Below are positions 16,927 through 25,535 of a DNA stretch of 64,000 bases, piece by piece (position 1 is the stretch's first letter; the number at the start of each line of letters is the position of its first letter). Origin of the DNA: Streptomyces caelestis (lineage in GTDB: Bacteria; Actinomycetota; Actinomycetes; Streptomycetales; Streptomycetaceae); the NCBI RefSeq assembly GCF_014205255.1, contig NZ_JACHNE010000001.1:7440001-7504000 (forward strand). Direction: 5' to 3'. The notes below the pieces were generated by a model, which saw nothing but the letters and a program-made list of their open reading frames with translations, was not told where the DNA came from and searched no databases. The position numbers and the translations under genes are program-made.

Positions 16927-18270
16927 ATGAGTCCCCCAGTCGCGCCCCCGGGCTGGAGCCGCTGGCTCGTCCCGCCCGCCGCTCTCTCCGTGCATCTCTC
17001 CATCGGCCAGGCCTACGCCTGGAGCGTGTTCAAGCCGCCCCTGGAGTCCGCGCTCGCCCTCAGCGGCACGCAGAGCGCGCTGCCCTTCCAGCTGGGCATC
17101 GTCATGCTGGGGCTGTCCGCCGCGTTCGGCGGCACGCTCGTGGAGCGCAACGGCCCGCGCTGGGCGATGACCGTCGCCCTGGTCTGCTTCTCCTCCGGTT
17201 TCCTGCTCTCCGCGCTGGGCGCGGCCGTGGAGCAGTACTGGCTGATCGTCCTCGGCTACGGCTTCGTCGGCGGTATCGGCCTCGGCATCGGCTACATCTC
17301 ACCCGTGTCCACCCTCATCAAGTGGTTCCCGGACCGGCCCGGCATGGCCACCGGCATCGCCATCATGGGCTTCGGCGGCGGCGCGCTCATCGCCTCGCCG
17401 TGGTCCGCGCAGATGCTGGAGTCGTTCGGCAGCGACAGCTCCGGCATCGCGCTCGCCTTCCTGGTGCACGGCCTGACGTACGCCGTCTTCATGCTGCTGG
17501 GTGTGCTCCTGGTCCGGGTCCCGGGCAGTGCCCGCAGTGCCCCAGGGGCGGGCGGAACCGCGCGGCCGGCCCTCACCGGCCCGCAGGTCTCCGCGAACCA
17601 GGCCATCCGCACCCCGCAGTTCTGGTGCCTGTGGATCGTGCTCTGCATGAACGTCACCGCAGGCATCGGCATCCTGGAGAAGGCCGCCCCGATGATCACG
17701 GACTTCTTCGCGGACACCGCCACGCCCGTGTCGGTGACGGCGGCCGCAGGCTTCGTCGCGCTGCTGTCGGCGGCGAACATGGCGGGCCGCATCGGCTGGT
17801 CGTCGACGTCCGACCTGATCGGCCGCAAGAACATCTACCGCGTCTACCTGGGCGTCGGCGCGTTGATGTACGCGCTCATCGCCCTGTTCGGCGACTCCTC
17901 CAAGCCGCTGTTCGTCCTGGGCGCGCTGGTGATCCTGTCCTTCTACGGCGGCGGCTTCGCGACCGCTCCGGCGTATCTGAAGGACCTGTTCGGCACGTAC
18001 CAGGTCGGCGCCATCCACGGGCGGCTGCTCACCGCCTGGTCACTGGCCGGCGTGCTCGGGCCGCTCATCGTGAACTGGATCGCCGACCGGCAGGAGGAGG
18101 CCGGCCGGCACGGCGCGTCCCTGTACGGGCTGTCGTTCGTCATCATGATCGGGCTGCTCGTCGTCGGCTTCGTCGCCAACGAACTCGTCCGTCCCGTCCA
18201 CCCGCGTCACCACATCCCGGCACCGAGGGAGGCCGCCCATGTCGAGCGACAGCAGTCAGAGTCCGCCTAG
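16927..18270 (+). CDS. OFA-family oxalate/formate antiporter (MFS)
   Basis: 12-TM major facilitator of 447 residues in the oxalate/formate antiporter family, predicted to exchange oxalate, formate or a related carboxylate across the cytoplasmic membrane. Family signs are HLSIGQAYAWSVFKPPL in TM1, GGIGLGIGYISPVSTLIKWFPDRPG around TM4 and the loop, and FGTYQVGAIHGRLLTAWSLAG in the C-half. It is divergent from the formate-dehydrogenase remnant operon and shares the ATATTGTCTACAGTAT region with it. A 46-residue membrane peptide gene overlaps its 3' end. Substrate is inferred from the family and context. Confidence 0.9.
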   Translation: MSPPVAPPGWSRWLVPPAALSVHLSIGQAYAWSVFKPPLESALALSGTQSALPFQLGIVMLGLSAAFGGTLVERNGPRWAMTVALVCFSSGFLLSALGAAVEQYWLIVLGYGFVGGIGLGIGYISPVSTLIKWFPDRPGMATGIAIMGFGGGALIASPWSAQMLESFGSDSSGIALAFLVHGLTYAVFMLLGVLLVRVPGSARSAPGAGGTARPALTGPQVSANQAIRTPQFWCLWIVLCMNVTAGIGILEKAAPMITDFFADTATPVSVTAAAGFVALLSAANMAGRIGWSSTSDLIGRKNIYRVYLGVGALMYALIALFGDSSKPLFVLGALVILSFYGGGFATAPAYLKDLFGTYQVGAIHGRLLTAWSLAGVLGPLIVNWIADRQEEAGRHGASLYGLSFVIMIGLLVVGFVANELVRPVHPRHHIPAPREAAHVERQQSESA

Positions 18271-18379
18271 CCCGGACCGGCGGTGGCTGATCACCTTCGC
18301 CTGGGTGTGGGTGGGAGTGCCGCTCGCCTACGGGCTGTACGAGCTGGTCCGGAAGGCGACGCAGCTGTTCACCGGCTAG
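18239..18379 (+). CDS. MFS transporter small subunit (46 aa)
   Basis: ATG 18239 to TAG 18377-18379 encodes 46 residues beginning MSSDSSQSPPSPDRRW, then one transmembrane helix (LITFAWVWVGVPLAYGLYEL) and a basic tail. It overlaps the end of the OFA transporter gene by 32 bases in another frame, with GAGGGAGGCC as ribosome site. Short proteins of this kind are found next to OFA-family transporters in actinobacteria and are thought to be accessory subunits; the role is not established. Confidence 0.75.
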   Translation: MSSDSSQSPPSPDRRWLITFAWVWVGVPLAYGLYELVRKATQLFTG

Positions 18380-18605
18380 GTGTGCTGTCCGGGCAGGCTG
18401 GTGACGCGGCTGACCGGAGTGTGGAGTGGATCACACCGCAGGTGCGGGGCTCAGGTGTTCGACAGGTGTCCGGCCGACGGAGGCCTGACCGAAGCTGACA
18501 ACGCGGGCACCTGTTTCCTGTCGTCTTGCCTGCCGTCGTACCCGCGGGTCACTGATCAGACTGGTGGGTCCCGCTACCCAAGTTCCAACGAGGGGGACCG
18601 CCCAC

Positions 18606-19544
18606 ATGAACGGCTCGCGCATCGCCGCCGTCGGCCACTACCAGCCCGCCAAGGTGCTCACCAACGCGGACCTGGCGAGCATGGTCGACACCAGTGACGA
18701 GTGGATCAGGAGCCGGGTGGGCATCAGCACGCGCCACATCGCCGGCCCCGACGAACCGGTCGACGAGCTGGCCGCCCACGCCGCCGCCAAGGCCCTCGCG
18801 TCGGCCGGGAGGACTGCCGCCGACATCGACCTGGTGCTGGTCGCCACCTCCACCGCCGTCGACCGCTCGCCCAACACGGCCGCCCGGGTCGCCTCCCGCC
18901 TCGGCATTCCGCGGGCCGCCACGATGGACCTCAACGTGGTGTGCGCCGGCTTCACCCACGCCCTGGCCACCGCCGACCACGCCGTCCGCGCGGGGGGCTC
19001 GAGCCGGGCCCTGGTCATCGGGGCCGACAAGATGTCCGAGGTGACCGACTGGACCGACCGCACGACGTGCGTGCTCGTCGGTGACGGGGCCGGGGCCGCC
19101 GTCGTGGAGGCCGCCGACGAGCCCGGCATCGGGCCGGTGCTGTGGGGTTCGGTGCCCGAGATGGGGAACGCCGTGCGGATCGAGGGCACGCCGCCGCGTT
19201 TCGCGCAGGAGGGGCAGAGCGTGTACCGCTGGGCGACGACGCAGTTGCCGCCCATCGCGCGACGGGCGTGCGAGCGGGCCGGGCTGGAGCCGGCGGACCT
19301 CGCGGCGGTCGTCCTGCATCAGGCCAACCTGCGCATCATCGAACCCCTCGCGGAGAAGATCGGCGCCGTGAACGCGGTCGTCGCGCGCGACGTCACGGAG
19401 TCCGGCAACACCTCGGCCGCGAGCATCCCGCTCGCTCTGTCGAAGCTGGTCGAACAGGGCGCCGTCGCCACGGGCGACCCGGTCCTGCTGTTCGGCTTCG
19501 GCGGGAACCTGTCGTACGCGGGGCAGGTCGTCCGCTGCCCGTGA
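18606..19544 (+). CDS. Beta-ketoacyl-ACP synthase III (KAS III)-like protein
   Basis: 312 residues, thiolase superfamily. The FabH triad is present: Cys113 in NVVCAGF, His in LHQANLR and Asn in GNTSAAS; DTSDEWIRSRVGI is also typical. FabH condenses acyl-CoA with malonyl-ACP. This one lies between an OFA transporter and a GntR gene, not among fatty-acid genes, so it may use another acyl-CoA. ATG 18606 follows GAGGGGGACC; an earlier ATG at 18564 would add 14 unconserved residues. Confidence 0.85.
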   Translation: MNGSRIAAVGHYQPAKVLTNADLASMVDTSDEWIRSRVGISTRHIAGPDEPVDELAAHAAAKALASAGRTAADIDLVLVATSTAVDRSPNTAARVASRLGIPRAATMDLNVVCAGFTHALATADHAVRAGGSSRALVIGADKMSEVTDWTDRTTCVLVGDGAGAAVVEAADEPGIGPVLWGSVPEMGNAVRIEGTPPRFAQEGQSVYRWATTQLPPIARRACERAGLEPADLAAVVLHQANLRIIEPLAEKIGAVNAVVARDVTESGNTSAASIPLALSKLVEQGAVATGDPVLLFGFGGNLSYAGQVVRCP

Positions 19545-19600
19545 AGCCCCGCCGTGGTGTGACGCGGTCAACTCCCCGAAGCCCTGGCTCTTGTGTGCCG

Positions 19601-19613
19601 TAGACTGTAGACG
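19601..19613. promoter_or_regulatory. Candidate operator upstream of gntR copy 1
   Basis: TAGACTGTAGACG, containing the ACTGTAGAC core, precedes GAAAGACAATCGATAC, 80 bases upstream of the gene. Almost the same string is present before gntR copy 2 at 43533-43545. Autoregulation is the natural inference. Confidence 0.5.
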
Positions 19614-19692
19614 AAAGACAATCGATACTGGCTCTGCGGCGACGCCGGCTTCCGCCGCGCTGTGCACGGCCCTGCCGAGGAGGGGGACCGCG

Positions 19693-20370
19693 ATGCTGTC
19701 GACAGGACTGCCCCAGGGGGCGGTACCCAAGCTGGAACGCCCGGGTCCGCTGCGCGACCGCGTCTACGAGGCACTGCTCGAACTCATCACCACCCGTGCC
19801 CTCCAGCCCGGCCAGCACCTCGTCGAGAGCGAACTCGCGGGGCATCTGGGGGTCTCCCGGCAGCCGGTGCGCGAGGCGTTGCAGCGGCTCAACACCGAGG
19901 GGTGGGTCGATCTGCGGCCCGCCCAGGGCGCGTTCGTGCACGAGCCGACGGAGGAGGAGGCCGACCAGCTCCTCACGGTCCGTACGCTCCTGGAGGCCGA
20001 GGCGGCCCGGCTCGCCGCGGCGGGCGCGGACAGCGCCGGCATCGCCGCGCTGGAAGCGCTGTGCGCGGAGGGCGAGAAGGCCGTCGAGGCCGACGACGTG
20101 GACGGGGCCGTCGCCATGAACGCCCGCTTCCACGCGAAGATCATGGAGCTCGCCGGCAACGCCGTCCTCGCCGAACTGGCCGCCCAGGTCGACCGTCGCG
20201 TCCGCTGGTACTACACGCCGGTCGCCCGCCAGCGCGGCCGTCAGTCCTGGATCGAACACCGCGCACTCATCGCGGCGATCACCGACCGCGACGAACAGCG
20301 GGCCACGCACCTGATGCGCGAGCACACGGAACACACGAGGCGTTCGTACCACGCGCGGGCGCGTTCGTAG
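19693..20370 (+). CDS. GntR-family (FCD subfamily) regulator, locus 1
   Basis: 225 residues. N-terminal GntR winged helix (LRDRVYEALLELI, LVESELAGHLGVSRQPVREALQRL) and a C-terminal all-helical FCD ligand domain (FHAKIMELAGNAVL, RRVRWYYTPVARQRG, HRALIAAI). FCD domains usually bind small carboxylates. ATG 19693 follows GAGGAGGGGG. The copy at 43607-44284 has the same length and nearly the same sequence, so it was duplicated together with fdhD and panE. Likely regulator of the OFA/formate genes. Confidence 0.92.
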   Translation: MLSTGLPQGAVPKLERPGPLRDRVYEALLELITTRALQPGQHLVESELAGHLGVSRQPVREALQRLNTEGWVDLRPAQGAFVHEPTEEEADQLLTVRTLLEAEAARLAAAGADSAGIAALEALCAEGEKAVEADDVDGAVAMNARFHAKIMELAGNAVLAELAAQVDRRVRWYYTPVARQRGRQSWIEHRALIAAITDRDEQRATHLMREHTEHTRRSYHARARS

Positions 20371-20443
20371 GGACCTCCGGGCCACGCTGACGGGTGATCA
20401 CCTGCGAGGCAGTGCCCGCGCTTCTCGCCTTTGTCCTGTGAGT

Positions 20444-20480
20444 GGAAGAAGTCGAGGGTAATTACTGCGCGACTTCTTCC
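20444..20480. promoter_or_regulatory. 11-bp inverted repeat upstream of ROK gene
   Basis: GGAAGAAGTCG (20444-20454) and CGACTTCTTCC (20470-20480) form a perfect inverted repeat with 15 bases between, about 100 bases before the ROK start. It fits a ROK-repressor operator. It could also fold as an RNA hairpin. Confidence 0.5.
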
Positions 20481-20576
20481 CAGCTTCGGCAGCCGCTGCT
20501 ACGTTCCCTCCGAAAGCAAGCCACCGATGTGGCGGAATACCGGCGCGCACAGGCCGATTGAGGCGGGGAGGGGCTC

Positions 20577-21767
20577 GTGAGACGTATGACCGCACGACCC
20601 GGAAACGCCCACCAGGCCCGACTGCTCAAGCTGTTGCGCGACGGTGGTCCCAACTCCCGTGCCCAGCTGGGCGACCAGGTCGACCTCTCGCGGTCCAAGC
20701 TCGCCGTGGAGGTGGACCGGCTGCTGGAGACGGGGCTGGTCGTGGCCGACGGACTCGCCGCCTCGCGCGGCGGCCGCCGCTCCCACAACATCCGGCTCAA
20801 CCCCGGGCTGCGCTTCCTCGGCGTGGACATCGGCGCGACCTCGGTCGACGTCGCCGTCACCAACGCCGAACTGGAGACGCTCGGGCACATCAACCACCCC
20901 ATGGACGTGCGCGAGGGCCCGGTCGCGGTCTTCGAGCAAGTCCTCGCCATGGCCGGAAAGTTGAAGGCCTCGGGGCTCGCGGAGGGATTCGACGGCGCCG
21001 GTATCGGCGTCCCGGGCCCGGTCCGTTTCCCCGAGGGCGTCCCGGTGGCTCCGCCGATCATGCCGGGCTGGGACGGCTTTCCCGTGCGGGAGGCGCTCAG
21101 CCAGGAACTCGGCTGCCCGGTCATGGTCGACAACGACGTGAACCTCATGGCGATGGGGGAGCAGCACGCGGGCGTCGCCCGCACGGTCGCCGACTTCCTC
21201 TGCGTCAAGATCGGCACGGGCATCGGCTGCGGCATCGTCGTCGGCGGTGAGGTCTACCGCGGTACGACGGGCAGCGCCGGCGACATCGGGCACATCCAGG
21301 CCGTGCCCGACGGCCGGCCCTGCGCCTGCGGCAACCGGGGCTGCCTGGAGGCCCACTTCAGCGGGGCGGCCCTCGCCCGCGACGCCATGGAGGCCGCTCA
21401 GCAGGGACTTTCGGCCGACCTGGCCTCGCGGCTGGAGACCAACGGTGGCCTCACGGCCGTCGACGTCGCCGCCGCGGCCGCCGCCGGCGACGCCACCGCC
21501 CTCGATCTGATCCGCGAGGGCGGCAACCGCACCGGCCAGGTCATCGCCGGCCTGGTCAGCTTCTTCAACCCGGGCCTGGTGGTGATCGGCGGCGGGGTGA
21601 CCGGCCTCGGCCACACCCTGCTCGCCGCGATCCGCACCCAGGTCTATCGCCAGTCGCTGCCGCTTGCGACCGGCAACCTGCCCATCGTCCTGGGCGAGCT
21701 GGGACCCGCCGCCGGAGTCATCGGTGCGGCCCGGCTCATCAGCGACCACCTGTTCTCACCCGCGTAA
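20577..21767 (+). CDS. ROK-family transcriptional repressor
   Basis: 396 residues in the NagC/XylR style. An N-terminal winged helix (LLKLLRDGGPNSRAQLGDQVDLSRSKLAVEVDRLLETGLV) precedes a sugar-kinase-like domain with the phosphate loop DIGATSVDVAV and the ROK zinc site (GHIQAVPDGRPCACGNRGCLEAH). GTG 20577 follows GGCGGGGAGGGG. It lies just before and in line with a sugar ABC transporter operon and is its likely local repressor, with a sugar as inducer. Confidence 0.9.
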   Translation: MRRMTARPGNAHQARLLKLLRDGGPNSRAQLGDQVDLSRSKLAVEVDRLLETGLVVADGLAASRGGRRSHNIRLNPGLRFLGVDIGATSVDVAVTNAELETLGHINHPMDVREGPVAVFEQVLAMAGKLKASGLAEGFDGAGIGVPGPVRFPEGVPVAPPIMPGWDGFPVREALSQELGCPVMVDNDVNLMAMGEQHAGVARTVADFLCVKIGTGIGCGIVVGGEVYRGTTGSAGDIGHIQAVPDGRPCACGNRGCLEAHFSGAALARDAMEAAQQGLSADLASRLETNGGLTAVDVAAAAAAGDATALDLIREGGNRTGQVIAGLVSFFNPGLVVIGGGVTGLGHTLLAAIRTQVYRQSLPLATGNLPIVLGELGPAAGVIGAARLISDHLFSPA

Positions 21768-21879
21768 CCCTTTCGACAGCACAGCTCACCAGCACAGCTC
21801 CCTGCTCTGCCCTGCCTCGCACACGCCTGCCCGACAAGCGCCCTGCAACCGGCCCGCACGCCTGCCAAGGGGAATCCGC

Positions 21880-23397
21880 ATGGCATCAGAACCACCGCTG
21901 CTCAGCATGTCCGGCATCACCAAGTCGTTCCCCGGAGTCCGGGCCCTCGACGGCGTGGACCTCGACGTCCAGGCCGGTGAGGTGCACTGCCTGCTCGGTC
22001 AGAACGGCGCCGGGAAGTCGACCCTCATCAAGGTCCTGGCCGGTGCCCACCAGCCCGACACCGGCGTCATCCGCTGGCGCGGCGAAGAGGTCACACTCCG
22101 CTCGCCGATCGCCGCCATGCGACTCGGCATCGCCACCATCTACCAGGAACTCGACCTGGTGGAGCACCTGTCGGTCGCCGAGAACGTCCATCTGGGGCAT
22201 GAGCCGACCGCCGCCGGCTTCGTCGTCCGCGGGAAGGCGGCGAAGGAGGAAACGGCCTTACTGCTCAAGCGACTTGGTCATGCGGAGATCGATCCGGCAC
22301 GGCTCGTCGGGGAGCTGTCGGCGGCGCAGCAGCAGATCGTGTCCATGGCCCGGGCGCTCTCCCACGACGTGCGGCTCATCGTGATGGACGAACCGTCCGC
22401 CGCCCTCGACCCGGACGAGGTCGACAACCTCTTCCGCATCGTCGGCGACCTCACCGCCACCGGTGTCGCCGTCGTCTACATCTCGCACCGCCTGGAGGAG
22501 ATCCGGCGCATCGGCGACCGGGTGACCGTGCTCAAGGACGGGCGGGCCGTGGCGAACGGACTGCCCGCGAAGACGACCCCGACCCGCGAGGTCGTCGCCC
22601 TCATGACCGGCCGCAACGTCGAGTACGTCTTTCCCGACAGGCCCGTCTCCCCGCCGCCCGGCGCCCCGGTGCTCACCGTCCGAGGCCTGTCCCGTGCCGG
22701 GGAGTTCGAGCCTCTCGACCTGGAGATACGGCCGGGCGAGATCGTCGGCCTCGCCGGACTCGTCGGCTCGGGCCGCTCCGAGATCCTGGAGACCGTCTAC
22801 GGGGCCAGGAAACCGACGTCGGGCCAGGTGCTGGTGGACGGAAGGCCCTTGAAGCCGGGCAGCGTCCGGGCCGCCGTCCGGGCCGGGCTCGGCCTCGCCC
22901 CCGAGGAACGCAAGGCACAGGCCCTGCTGATGCTGGAGTCCGTCACCCGCAACGTGTCGGTCTCCTCGCTGTCCCGCTTCTCGCGCGGCGGCTGGATCGA
23001 CGGGGGCGCCGAACTCGGTGCCGCCCGGGCCGCGACCCGCGAGCTGTCGCTCAGGCCCGACAACCCGTCGGTACCCGTGCGCACCCTGTCCGGCGGCAAC
23101 CAGCAGAAGGCCGTCCTGGCCCGCTGGCTGCTGCGTGGCTGCAAGGTGCTGCTGCTCGACGAACCCACCCGCGGCGTCGACGTCGGCGCCCGCGCCGAGC
23201 TGTACGCGGTCGTCCGGAGGCTGGCCGACGAGGGTCTGGCCGTGCTGCTGGTCTCCAGCGAGGTGCCCGAGGTGCTCGGCCTCGCCGACCGCGTCCTGGT
23301 GCTGCGCGAGGGCCGAGTCGTCCACACCGCACCCGCGCGCGAACTCGACGAACACCGCGTACTCGACCTGGTCATGGAAGGAAGCCCGGCGTCATGA
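21880..23397 (+). CDS. Sugar ABC transporter ATP-binding protein (two ATPase domains)
   Basis: 505 residues, RbsA/MglA type with two nucleotide-binding domains. Domain 1: Walker A GQNGAGKST, signature LSAAQQQ, Walker B LIVMDEPSAALD. Domain 2: degenerate Walker A GLVGSGRSE, signature LSGGNQQK, Walker B LLLDEPTRGVD. Leu127 is encoded by TTA (22258-22260), a rare codon read by the bldA tRNA in Streptomyces. ATG 21880 follows AAGGGGAA. The stop overlaps the permease start (ATGA). Confidence 0.93.
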   Translation: MASEPPLLSMSGITKSFPGVRALDGVDLDVQAGEVHCLLGQNGAGKSTLIKVLAGAHQPDTGVIRWRGEEVTLRSPIAAMRLGIATIYQELDLVEHLSVAENVHLGHEPTAAGFVVRGKAAKEETALLLKRLGHAEIDPARLVGELSAAQQQIVSMARALSHDVRLIVMDEPSAALDPDEVDNLFRIVGDLTATGVAVVYISHRLEEIRRIGDRVTVLKDGRAVANGLPAKTTPTREVVALMTGRNVEYVFPDRPVSPPPGAPVLTVRGLSRAGEFEPLDLEIRPGEIVGLAGLVGSGRSEILETVYGARKPTSGQVLVDGRPLKPGSVRAAVRAGLGLAPEERKAQALLMLESVTRNVSVSSLSRFSRGGWIDGGAELGAARAATRELSLRPDNPSVPVRTLSGGNQQKAVLARWLLRGCKVLLLDEPTRGVDVGARAELYAVVRRLADEGLAVLLVSSEVPEVLGLADRVLVLREGRVVHTAPARELDEHRVLDLVMEGSPAS

Positions 23398-24413
23398 CGC
23401 AGCCCGTCTCCCCGCCGCGGGACAGCAGCACCGACAAGGTGCCCCCGGCCCAGCCCCCCGCCTGGCGCGGCACGCTGGCCCGCGCCGACGTCCGCACCCT
23501 CTCCCTGCTCGGCGTGCTCGCCGTGCTGATCCTCATCGGCGGCATCACCAAGCCCGACGCGTTCCTCGACACCCGCAATCTGCAACTCGTCCTCACCCAG
23601 GCGTCCGTGATCGGCGTCGTCACCGTCGGCATGACCTTCGTCATCGTCTCCGGCGGCATCGACCTGTCGGTCGGCGCGATCGTCGCCCTGGCCTCCGTGT
23701 GGGCGACCACCGTCGCCACCCAGGAGTACGGCTTCGCCGGCATCCTCTTCACGGCGGTCGTCGTCGGGGTCGGCTGCGGCCTGGTCAACGGGGTGCTCAT
23801 CGCCTACGGCGCGATGGTGCCGTTCATCGCCACCCTCGCCATGCTGGCCTCGGCCCGCGGCCTCGCCCTGCAGATCACCGACGGCAAGACGCAGATCGTC
23901 ACGGTGCAGTCCGTCCTCGACCTGGGCGAACGCGACGCCTACGTCCTCGGCGTCCCGCCCCTGGTGCTGGTCTTCGCGGTCGTGACCGTCATCGGCTGGC
24001 TGGTGCTCAACCGCACCACCTTCGGCCGCCGCACGGTCGCCGTGGGCGGCAACCCGGAGGCCGCCCGGCTCGCCGGCATCGACGTCCGCCGCCAGCGGCT
24101 CTACCTCTACCTGCTGTCCGGGCTGTGCTGCGGCATCGCCGCCTTCCTGCTGATCGTCCTGGCCGGCTCCGGACAGAACACCAACGGCAACCTCTACGAA
24201 CTCGACGCCATCGCCGCGGCGATCATCGGCGGCACCCTGCTCACCGGCGGCCGCGGCACCATCACCGGCTCCGTGCTCGGCGTCCTGATCTTCACCACGA
24301 TCACCAACCTCTTCGCCCTGAACAACCTGCAGACCGACGTCCAGCAGATCGCCAAGGGCGCGATCATCGTCGCCGCCGTGCTGGTCCAGCGCCGTACCGC
24401 GAGCACGACCTGA
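23394..24413 (+). CDS. Sugar ABC transporter permease (RbsC type)
   Basis: 339 residues with a cytoplasmic N-terminal stretch of about 40 residues and roughly eight to ten hydrophobic segments. It carries the branched-family motifs FVIVSGGIDLSVGAIVAL, GRRTVAVGGNPEAARLAGI (the cytoplasmic loop contacting the ATPase) and AIIGGTLLTGGRGTITGSVLG. Overlaps the ATPase gene by four bases and precedes the binding protein, forming a complete importer. Confidence 0.92.
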   Translation: MTQPVSPPRDSSTDKVPPAQPPAWRGTLARADVRTLSLLGVLAVLILIGGITKPDAFLDTRNLQLVLTQASVIGVVTVGMTFVIVSGGIDLSVGAIVALASVWATTVATQEYGFAGILFTAVVVGVGCGLVNGVLIAYGAMVPFIATLAMLASARGLALQITDGKTQIVTVQSVLDLGERDAYVLGVPPLVLVFAVVTVIGWLVLNRTTFGRRTVAVGGNPEAARLAGIDVRRQRLYLYLLSGLCCGIAAFLLIVLAGSGQNTNGNLYELDAIAAAIIGGTLLTGGRGTITGSVLGVLIFTTITNLFALNNLQTDVQQIAKGAIIVAAVLVQRRTASTT

Positions 24414-24430
24414 GGAAAGGGTTCACCGCC

Positions 24431-25477
24431 ATGACAGAGATCACGAGCCGCAGAGGACTGCTCTTCGGGGCCGCCGCCGTCTCCGCCGGTGCCCTCCTCA
24501 CGGGCTGCACGAGCAACGAGCCCTCCGACGCCAAGGACGAGCCGGCCGGGAACGACCAGCCCGCCGCCGACGACAAGCCCGGCAAGCAGGTCACCATCGG
24601 CTTCGCCGGACCCCAGGCCGACCACGGCTGGCTCAACGCCATCAACGACAACGCCAAGAAGCGGGCCGAGAAGTACTCCGACGTCACCCTGGAGATCACC
24701 GAGGGCTCCAACGACACCGCCCAGCAGATCGGCCAGATCGAGACCCTCATCAACAAGAAGGTCGACGTCCTGGTCGTGCTCCCCGCCGACGGCAAGGCCC
24801 TCACCCAGGTCGGGCTGAAGGCGATGCGCGCGGGCATCCCGGTCGTGAACCTCGACCGGATCTTCAACACCCCGCAGGCCTACCGCTGCTGGATCGGCGG
24901 CGACAACTACGGCATGGGCCTCAACGCCGGGCACTACATCGGCGAGAAGCTCAAGGGCAAGTCGAACGCCCGCGTCATCGAACTGGCGGGCCTGGACAAC
25001 CTGGAGCTGACCAAGCAGCGTACCCAGGGCTTCGACGACGCCCTGAAGAACTACCCCAACATCAGGAAGGTCGCCCGCCAGGCCGCCGAGTTCACGGTCG
25101 AGTCCGGACAGGCCAAGATGGCCCAGCTGCTCCAGGCCCAGTCGAAGTTCGACGCCCTGTGGAACCACGACGACGACCAGGGCGTGGGCGCGCTGCGCGC
25201 CATCGAGCAGGCGGGGCGCGACGACTTCCTGATGGTCGGCGGCGCCGGCGCGCTCTCCGCCTTCCAGGCCATCAAGCAGGACGACGGCGTACTGAAGGCG
25301 ACCGTCCTCTACCCGCCGACCATGGCCGCCTCCGCGATCGACCTCGCCCGCGCCCTCGGCCAGGGCGAGGGCATCGGCGGCATGGCCGAGTTCGAGATCC
25401 CCGCGTCGATCACGCTCTACTCGGCCGTCGTCGACAAGACCAACGTCGACCAGTACATGCCCACCGGCTTCCGGTGA
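24431..25477 (+). CDS. Sugar-binding lipoprotein of ABC transporter
   Basis: 348 residues. The N-terminus holds SRRGLLFG, a possible twin-arginine start, a hydrophobic core and the lipobox LLTGC (Cys24), so it is probably a lipid-anchored Tat substrate. The mature part is a type I periplasmic binding protein of the ribose/allose group: VTIGFAGPQADHGWLNAINDNA, INKKVDVLVVLPADGKAL, IPVVNLDRIF, WNHDDDQGVGALRAI. ATG 24431 follows GGAAAGGG. It is the third gene of the importer operon. The exact sugar is unknown. Confidence 0.92.
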   Translation: MTEITSRRGLLFGAAAVSAGALLTGCTSNEPSDAKDEPAGNDQPAADDKPGKQVTIGFAGPQADHGWLNAINDNAKKRAEKYSDVTLEITEGSNDTAQQIGQIETLINKKVDVLVVLPADGKALTQVGLKAMRAGIPVVNLDRIFNTPQAYRCWIGGDNYGMGLNAGHYIGEKLKGKSNARVIELAGLDNLELTKQRTQGFDDALKNYPNIRKVARQAAEFTVESGQAKMAQLLQAQSKFDALWNHDDDQGVGALRAIEQAGRDDFLMVGGAGALSAFQAIKQDDGVLKATVLYPPTMAASAIDLARALGQGEGIGGMAEFEIPASITLYSAVVDKTNVDQYMPTGFR

Positions 25478-25535
25478 CCGGTTCCGCCCGCACCCCCCAC
25501 GTGCGCCACCCGACCAGGACGAGGAGGACACCCGT

